DNA of 64,000 nt from Anthoceros angustus (Eukaryota; Streptophyta; Anthocerotopsida; Anthocerotales; Anthocerotaceae), in assembly GCA_010909165.1 (NCBI GenBank), contig MU008199.1:638248-702247 (forward strand), given 5' to 3'. The notes under the pieces were generated by a model. That model was not told the origin of the DNA. It saw only the letters and a list, made by a program, of their open reading frames with translations, and searched no databases. Of the stretch, positions 57,172 through 64,000 are shown piece after piece. Position numbers and translations under genes: made by a program. Each line of letters opens with the position of its first letter. The stretch's first letter is position 1.

Positions 57172-59904
57172 CCCCGTGCTCAGCCCCAAACACCGAGACC
57201 TTAGGCCAACATTGCTTACATTTCATCAAGAGGCCGCCTTATACCCAAGATCACCAAAAAGTAGCTTGGCGCCAAAAATACCAATCGGCCTTAGCCTACC
57301 AATCCTAGAGGCCTATCTCTTAATCATCCACTATGAGGGAGGATAAGATTTTATACCATAACACATGGGCCTTTAGCTATTTCTGTGGCCACTTACCCCT
57401 ATTACCTCTCGGGCCTCCTAGGCCTCCTAGCCCCATGTTCTCCTCTTGCCTCTCCTCTCTTGGTTGGGCAATCTCCCAAAAATCTCCACCTCGTAGCTGG
57501 ACTCCTCTCTTGTAAGACAGCCATCCTCCTGAGCTCGGGATCCAGAGCCTCCAAGTTTCCATAGGTAGGATCCAAGTAAGGCATGGATCAAGTCCTCCAT
57601 GTGCCCACAACAACATAAACTTTCAGAGACAATCTTCTCCAGCCAAGGAGAATCTGGGCACATGGTTATCTTGATAAGCATCCTCAATCTAATGCACCAT
57701 TGGGAAGTTAGACTTCTTAGGCGGTGCTTACCCGCCCCCGGCCTGCTTGTCCTCCTCTTGTTGCCCCTTCTTCCTTGTTGTAGCTCGGTCTTGGAGCTGT
57801 TGTTGCTCCCCAGTGGAGTTGTTGCTTCCTTAGCAACGGCTTCTTTGCTTGCTTAGCAACCTCCTCGGTGCTAACTCGAATGATTCTTCCATGGAGGCTC
57901 CGCATCTTCCACGGTGGCTCTCCTTGCAATCCCGGCCCTCTTGGCCTCTTCCATTTTCCTTGCCTCGTCCTCTCCTTGTAGCGCCCGAGGCATCCGAGGC
58001 TGAACTTGCATCCGAGATGACATTCTGCAGCCTCCTATGGTGCTTGCGTCCGAGAGCTGAACCATGAGGGTTTCGGTCCTTGGTCTTCCGCAACTCCTCT
58101 CGGATCTTCCCTATTTCCACTTCCAAGCTACCTAGGCGTCCCTCCAAGACCTCCTTCTCCTTCTTCATCTCCTGGAGCTCCTTTACCGCCTCCTGTTGTT
58201 CCCCACCGCCTGTAGAACAAGAGAGGACCAGAGCTATCTGGTCCTCCATCTCACCCCTAGTGCGTGCAGCCGAGACCACTCTAGGGTGATGTTAGGCCCC
58301 AAACCTCAGGGATGGGTTCCCTCCTTCCTATCTGTCGAATCGACTCCCCCGCCACCACTTCCGGTATACTTGAGGGTCACCTTGAGCAGTAGTGACTTTC
58401 GGATCGCCTCGGCCGTGCCCAAGGGGTTGGGCCTCCTGACTGTGGTTTCCCCGCCACGGCCCTCTGGAAGTGCTGCCTCGGCCTTTCCTTTGTCCCGCTT
58501 ACATCCCGTGAGTTCCCGGCGTGCTCTTGTGGCTCTAGGAGTGGTTGGAGTCCCCTGTTGCTCCCCGACCTCTTGGTGCTGTCTTAGCAACTCCAGTTGC
58601 TTTGTTAGCAACCGCGGCTACCTTAGCAACCGCCACATTCCTCTTCATGGACACTTGGACTTCTCATTCACTCCGCACGGAGATGGCCTCTTCCTCCGAC
58701 TCCTCTTTGGGCTTCCTTCTTTCAAACACCGGCCTCCGGCATGGAAGGTGAGACCATCTCTATCCCTCCAAAGAACTTGGCATGGTCAAAACGTGGATTA
58801 AGAAGGGAGATAGAGCTGAGGGCTGGTGATGGTAGGGTCAAGTGGTCCCTCTCCTCACCTTGTGTCATAGAACATCCTGGCCCAATCTATCTTGGACCCT
58901 CTCACCACCTCATAGAAAGACAAGAAAATGGTCGACAATGTGCTCTAGCTTCTTAGTGTGAGAGCGGGATCACTGGCTAATCCGGCCAGCTCGGTCTACT
59001 TGTTGGTGACCCAGCCATTCTCCACCCTAGACAATGTGGGAGCAATGGCGACTCCTCCGACTTTTGAGATGGCTTCTGAAAGGATCAATGATTATTCCAC
59101 ATTCCTCTTGGCCTCTCATGACTGGAACAATGAATATTCCAGTGCGGGGTTGGTTCTCGTGTTGCCTTCCCTGGCCTTCTCCCTCATGTACTGCACACTC
59201 CCAAACCAGCAGGCTGTAGCACCACTTTTGTCCATGAAGGACGGTGATGTAGCCACCAAGAACCCCGCCTTCACTCCGATTGCCCCATGTTGGGCCATTG
59301 GGCGATAATGGCCTCATGGCCACCGGAGTGTCTTCTTAGGCCATGCTTCACGACTGTGGCTCGAGTTTACAGAAGAGTCCCGGCTATCGCGATGCACCAC
59401 CACTGGCACCACTTCACCACAAGCCTTACTGTCCTCTTGTTGGAGTATCGGCCTCTCGGGCCGACTTCATCAATTTCCGCTCGCCACCTGGTGGAGAATC
59501 TCCCTATGGAGTAACTGCTGCTCGGCTTCTCGTACCCAACCCCACGGTGGCAGGAGTGCCCTGGAATCCTGCAATTTCACTCATTCATCAAAGTTAACTC
59601 GTGGTCTTGCCCGTCGGCTTGGCACCCCTCTGTCCTTACAACTTGGAAAGCACGTCAGATCTCCCTCAAGTCCTGAATTTGTTCAACCTGCAGTCATAAT
59701 CTCCCAGTCTGTTTTTTTATGTCCGACTTGACACCGGCACCACACAGAATTGGGACCTGTTTCTAATCCTCGACATCAACATGCACGCCTCTCCGCTCGG
59801 GCCCAGGTTTACGCCTTCGGCCTACCTCAGTTGTGTGAGGCCTGGAGGGTGTATCCTGCAGGGGTTAGACAGTGACCCCTGGTGCGCTTCGTCTCAGCCC
59901 TTAT
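57172..59904 (-). pseudogene. Coding-like debris with a coiled-coil ORF
   Basis: The clearest piece is a minus-strand 149-codon frame (58279-57830) with AVKELQEMKKEKEVLEGRLG followed by SLEVEIGKIREELRKTKD, a strong coiled coil, then a basic Ser/Arg-rich tail. A second minus frame (58611-58306) is upstream. On the plus strand, 58741-59597 is open in pieces without motifs. The coiled coil followed by a basic tail could be a LINE ORF1 or gag-type protein. No polymerase was found adjacent. The family is not recognised. Confidence 0.35.
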
Positions 59905-60085
59905 TGTTAAGTTTAGTAAGGTTACATAACCCTAGCCAATAGTCGGTGAGTTAGGCTAACCTAGCTCGTTAAGCGAGCGATCTGACCCTACGAAGGTGCG
60001 GGTCCCCCTAGGGCCCCTAACCTATGATTTTCTAATCTTTTCTAATTCATGCTTCCGCTATTTTCATACATTAGGAAAGTTCACA

Positions 60086-60097
60086 TGGTATCGAGCC
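60086..60097 (+). other. Copia primer-binding site
   Basis: TGGTATCGAGCC directly after a CA-ending sequence. This is the standard initiator-Met tRNA complement of plant copia elements. Confidence 0.75.
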
Positions 60098-61239
60098 AGG
60101 CTCCACTAAGGCTGCGTAGGAAGGCGCCATGGGTGGCCCATGGCCCTACCCTCCTTGTTATTTCTTTCTCTCACTCGGATTAGTCGCGAGGATTAGTCCT
60201 CTTGTTGCGGGGAGGAGAAGGAAAAAAAAACTAGTATCCTATGTCTCTAGGATAGGTAGCTTTGTTTTTCCCTTTCCCAAAGACCGCACCATCAAGAAAA
60301 AACAACAACAACAAAAAATCAGATGCACCGTCCCCACTCGTACTAATCCATACTAGGCGCTCATAGCGGAGTTTCGATGGGAGCCTCGCCACCGCCCCTC
60401 ACCTCCACTTGAGAGCAATTGCTTTAGTTTTCATATATCTAGCGACATGCGTGCATGGGCTTAAAAAAAAAAATTGTTCATTTCTTCTTTTGTTCCTCGC
60501 CGCTTCCGCCGATTGACCCCAACACGCGAGCGAGGAGGGCCTCATCACGGATCTGCAATAGGCCCTGAGGCCGACCAGAGGGGGCGCCGATCCGTGACTT
60601 CTAAGAATCGGGAGAAGACGCGCGAGCACGACCCCCGAATTCACTAGGAGAACCGCTTTCTCCTCCAAAGATCTTTGGAGGCAATCCAACAATTGCAAGC
60701 AAGCACCGGGCGGAGGCGCCAAGATCGATCCTCCGCCTCGCCACGGATGGAGGAATTCCCACCCTCAACCCGAGAGGAGCAGCGGCACGCCAGATCCGAC
60801 CCGCTGAGTTCGGCGGGGCGCCTCCTCATCCAGACCGAACTGACGGGCGCAGCGGGTGGATCTCCCGGACGAGACACGCCCACTCGCATCCCAACGGCGA
60901 GAGAAGGAGCACGGGATCGCGCCGTGGATCGCAATCCGGGAGCGCCATGTGGATCGCAATCCGCCCCAATCTTGGGATTGGGTGTGCAGCTCAGATTGAG
61001 GAGGGCGCGATCCCCACTGTGCAAGGCGAGACGTTCGCTGTGGGAGTGTGCAGAGCGGCACGAACGGAGGCCCCGAGCGCCGCGAGGCCGCGAGCCCCGA
61101 GAACCGCGTGGACGCGGCCGAGGCACGGCGCCAGCGCGCCAAGACCGAGGGGGCGCGCCCGGCGGGGCGCCTGCTCGTGCCCGGAGGCCGACCGAACTGC
61201 GCCCTGCACCGAAGCGGCAGTTTCACCCGCCCCTTATCT

Positions 61240-61335
61240 TTTATTCTTCCGCAAAACTCAGACGGACGCGCCAACAGAGATCGAACCCGCGACCACCGGC
61301 GGAAGCACCAACCACTACACCAATTCAGAAATGAA
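61240..61335 (-). other. tRNA-derived SINE-like head
   Basis: Read on the minus strand, tggtgtagtggttgg (61308-61322) fits a pol III A box and ggttcgatc (61279-61287) a B box, with gcttccgccggtggtcgcg between. The spacing is about 10 nt short of a normal tRNA, and the sequence does not fold as a complete tRNA, so a SINE head or degraded tRNA is more likely than a gene. Confidence 0.45.
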
Positions 61336-62355
61336 GGTGTTCCGATAGTTAAATGGTTTTGGTAGAAGTATAAAGGCAAACACCAGGGGATATCTGCAAT
61401 TCAATAACAATTGATTTCATGTGGAGGGATGCACAGCAGAGCTCCTATCCAAACTGGGAGTTAAGCACCCTAGTGCTCGATTAGGGCCAAGACGGGAACC
61501 TTCGTCAAGAAAAGAAGAAGAAGAAATAAAGGAAGAAAAGAGGAAGCAAGCATGAGCTAAAAGGAGAAGAAGGGAGGGAGAAACCAACAAAAGAAGAAGA
61601 AAAGAAGACACAACAAGGGAGAACTCTCAGAAGAAATCAAGAGTAAGCCGAGAGGGATACTCACTTCCTCCGAGATATCCTGTGGGCACTTATGGAGGAT
61701 GGACCCTTGAGCTCGTGTAACCATGATGGCGTGAGGTGGGCACTCTAGGCTATTACACCGCCCGCGACGAGCTCATGGATCCGTCCACCGTCGCGCCAAC
61801 AGGAGCCGGAGCGAGCCAAGATCGCCTAGGCCCGCTCTTTATGACCACAAGTTACAACTCCCTTGTGGACCAGCCGATCCAGTAGCTTGAGCTCACTCTC
61901 TTTGAACACGCCAACGAGGATGGCCAGCAGGACTCGACTTTCGGTGCCATACCCATCTTCACCGACCACATCAAGGAGAAAGACCGTTCAACGCAAGATT
62001 ATCCAAGATGGCGAGTCCGGATGAAGTCGACCTCATCTCGCGGCGCTTGAAGATAGTTGACCAGCCACCCAAAGCGACCCCACTACAACTCCTCCTCTCC
62101 GCAGCAGAGCATCGAGAAGTGGAATACGAATGGAATTGCAGTGGCACTCGATCGGATTGACTCAAGCCTGTGCCCGTGGAGTTCCTTACGGAGGCTTCGC
62201 CATCCGGGACCAGCTATCAAACACGCATAACGCTAACAATGTTCTAACCTTGTACAAGGCGACATGTGAATTCAACGCCTCAAGATGAAGGAGCCGACAC
62301 GGTGGCGGCTCACACATCTAAGTTCCTATGAGGGCTAGCCTCTCTCGGCTCAACG

Positions 62356-62759
62356 ATGACCGAGGCTGACGCCGCCGCTCAACTCCTAATGAGTCTCCCG
62401 GATTCTTACCATCATTTCGTCACCAGCCTGATGCTGATGGCGACCCGCGGCACCACCGGCTCAACCTCCTCTCCGAGCTGGAGGACATCATCGGCCCAGA
62501 CGTTAGGAGGCCACCCGCCCGCCTCGCAGAGGGTCCAAGCCCGATGCAGACAGAGCGCTTCCACCCGCTTGCCCGGAGGAATTCGAAGGGCAAGGCGAAT
62601 TTCACCCCTAAAGGTGACTCAACCTCTGCGCCTCCTCGCCGAGCCGGGAACTGCAATTGGTGCGGAGCTGCCGGCCATTGGGCACGAGAGTGCCGCAAGA
62701 AAGAGGCCGGAGAGCCGCAGAACGCCGACCTGCGTCAGGCAGCCAGCGTTGCAGTTTGA
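62356..62759 (+). pseudogene. Copia gag C-terminal part with zinc knuckle
   Basis: Frame 1 begins MTEADAAAQLLMSLPDSYHH followed by FVTSLM, the end of a UBN2 capsid domain. After a frameshift, frame 2 (62544-62759) carries FTPKGDSTSAPPRRAG and the intact CCHC knuckle CNWCGAAGHWARECRKK. Further on, at 62838-62930, a third frame shows WYLNSGAIAHICNPS, a copia protease start in which the catalytic Asp of D-S-G is Asn. Confidence 0.9.
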
Positions 62760-62930
62760 GGGAACGCCAACACAGTGAAGGCAAGGACCGTGAAGATACT
62801 TGCGGTTTGCCTCAACACCCAGGTGCATTAGGATGCGGGGTGGTACCTGAACAGTGGAGCCATCGCCCACATATGCAACCCATCATACTCTATTCACCAA
62901 GCCGACACTGTGACCAAGGAGAGAGTGTTA

Positions 62931-64000
62931 CACTACTACAAAACATATGGCTTTTAACGCAAAATATAATGTAACAATGACGCATAGTGGCCCGGAATCA
63001 CGTGTGGTCCTTTTAGCCAAAGCGTTATAAAATACATTATAATGAACTCGATATTCTTTTTAACGTGGCAACCTTACCGGTTGCCATGGAATGCCCGGGT
63101 GGTGGCAAGTGTTATCCGGCAGATGCCTATAACCGGGTATATGGTATGGGCGGCCAGGACGGGTCCCTGGGCCACCGTGGGTTGCTCAGGCCTGCTAGGG
63201 CGGTGACGGGCACCGCCCCGCCCGACCATAGAATCTCGGTCACCGGGCTGCACCTGCTTTCCTCTTCCGCTACCGGGCGGTTGAATTCAAAAGTCGGCTT
63301 CTTGGTAAGAGCGTATTTGACCGGTTTGACCGTCCAACAACATGATGTCGCGGTTGTTCATTGGTGCGCAAACACACTCCATGATGGGCCTTGATTGGTG
63401 AAATAGATCGAAAATGGTGGATGTTCATTGGCCGCATCCAATTCGATGCTCGACAATACCCTAGTTGGCTTTACACCGAAAACCATGCCCTTCACGCTTC
63501 AAGACCGCATCGATTGAATGTGTCCGATGCTTTCAACCGGATTTGAAATTTGAGCGGGTTTCTACAAGCTCATTTATGCATTGATTAAACTATAATATTT
63601 GTTTAGGTAAATTAATAATTACATGAAATCGTGATTACGGTAAACCGTACACGCCCACACTAATCCACGCTCACTAGTTCTATGCATACCGAGAAAGCGA
63701 AATGGTGGCTCGCCTTCGACCTCTTCATGCGCCCGCCTCCTTCCCTCCCATCACGCTTGCGCGACTTTGGTTACCTCCTTCCAAGCGGCAATGTGTGGTG
63801 CATTGGCCCGTCTCGGTCATTGACATCCCCTTCGTAAACGGATGTTGACATGGATGGCGAGCGCAAAGCCTTTAAATTACGCTCAAGTTCTAACGAATGG
63901 ATGTAAGTGCTAGCATGTCGTCACTCCTTACTTCCTCCGCCTTTCTCAGTATCGATGCCCCTCTACATTCGCAAGGGGAATCAAGCATCGCACTGCACAT
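62931..64000 (+). mobile_element. Left end of a CACTA-like element (runs off the window)
   Basis: CACTACTACAAAAC at 62931 resembles plant CACTA termini and begins exactly where copia similarity ends. It is preceded by tta, a possible 3-bp TSD. Sub-terminal DNA has tttta-rich and (a)gcgttat motifs. The remaining kilobase shows a 109-codon plus frame (63065-63394) without motifs. The other end is outside the window, so this is tentative. Confidence 0.5.

Larger units (their letters stand above)
59905..62930 (+). mobile_element. 5' part of a plus-strand copia element, cut by a CACTA-type end
   Basis: A putative 5' LTR (about 59905-60085, TGTTAAG..TTCACA) is followed at once by the primer-binding site TGGTATCGAGCC (60086-60097). 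Then come a long leader (60.1-61.7 kb, partly GC-rich and containing tRNA-like sequence), a frame-broken gag with a zinc knuckle (62.3-62.76 kb), and a protease start (62.84-62.93 kb). It stops at 62930 where CACTACTACAAAA begins. The LTR start is a guess because no second LTR lies in the window. Confidence 0.7.

Overview
This is a stretch of nuclear DNA from a land plant. The one convincing cellular gene has short introns bounded by GT..AG and belongs to a plant-specific nuclear protein family. Nearly everything else is transposable-element debris of plant type: Ty1/copia, Ty3/gypsy, CACTA, a LINE-like retroposon and a DNA-transposon-like family. The species cannot be named from sequence alone. 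Short introns (about 75-360 bp), a decayed transposase-like family that I associate with non-seed plants, and a LINE with R2-like C-terminal features would fit a bryophyte, lycophyte or fern, but that is inference.

Layout. 1-3.1 kb: GC-rich, frameshifted, charged coding-like debris on the minus strand. 5.4-10.8 kb: a decayed DNA-transposon-like polyprotein on the minus strand, broken by a minisatellite (6.24-6.51 kb) and a 276-bp direct triplication (6.57-7.34 kb). 11.4-12.5 kb: a gypsy reverse-transcriptase remnant. 13.40-16.85 kb: a plus-strand LINE copy flanked by a 13-bp target-site duplication. 16.9-19.4 kb: AT-rich intergenic DNA. 19.40-25.35 kb: a 13-exon gene predicted to give 1374 residues, homologous to Arabidopsis AT2G19390/AT4G29790. 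26.2-36.2 kb: a second, minus-strand copy of the same LINE family, split by a complete copia element (27.26-33.49 kb, LTRs plus 5-bp TSD). 36.8-39.5 kb: a copia RT-RNase H remnant present twice in tandem. 40.0-41.5 kb: unidentified minus-strand coding debris. 42.38-49.71 kb: a CACTA-like element whose left end is duplicated. 50.46-57.17 kb: a second copia element with both LTRs and a 5-bp TSD. 57.2-59.9 kb: coding-like debris including a coiled-coil ORF. 59.9-62.93 kb: the 5' part of a plus-strand copia element carrying tRNA-like/SINE debris in its leader, cut by a CACTA-type terminus at 62.93 kb.

Two patterns stand out. First, the LINE family carries a C-terminal Cys/His cluster followed by a nuclease-like D-x-V block, which resembles the restriction-like endonuclease end of R2-class elements. 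Second, four separate transposon regions contain near-identical direct tandem duplications of 1.1-1.9 kb. The two copies in each pair differ mainly by small indel clusters, many of them at CAG/CTG sites. That looks like either a local duplication process or a long-read assembly artefact linked to plant CHG methylation. All transposon reading frames seen are broken, so no element in the window looks able to move by itself.
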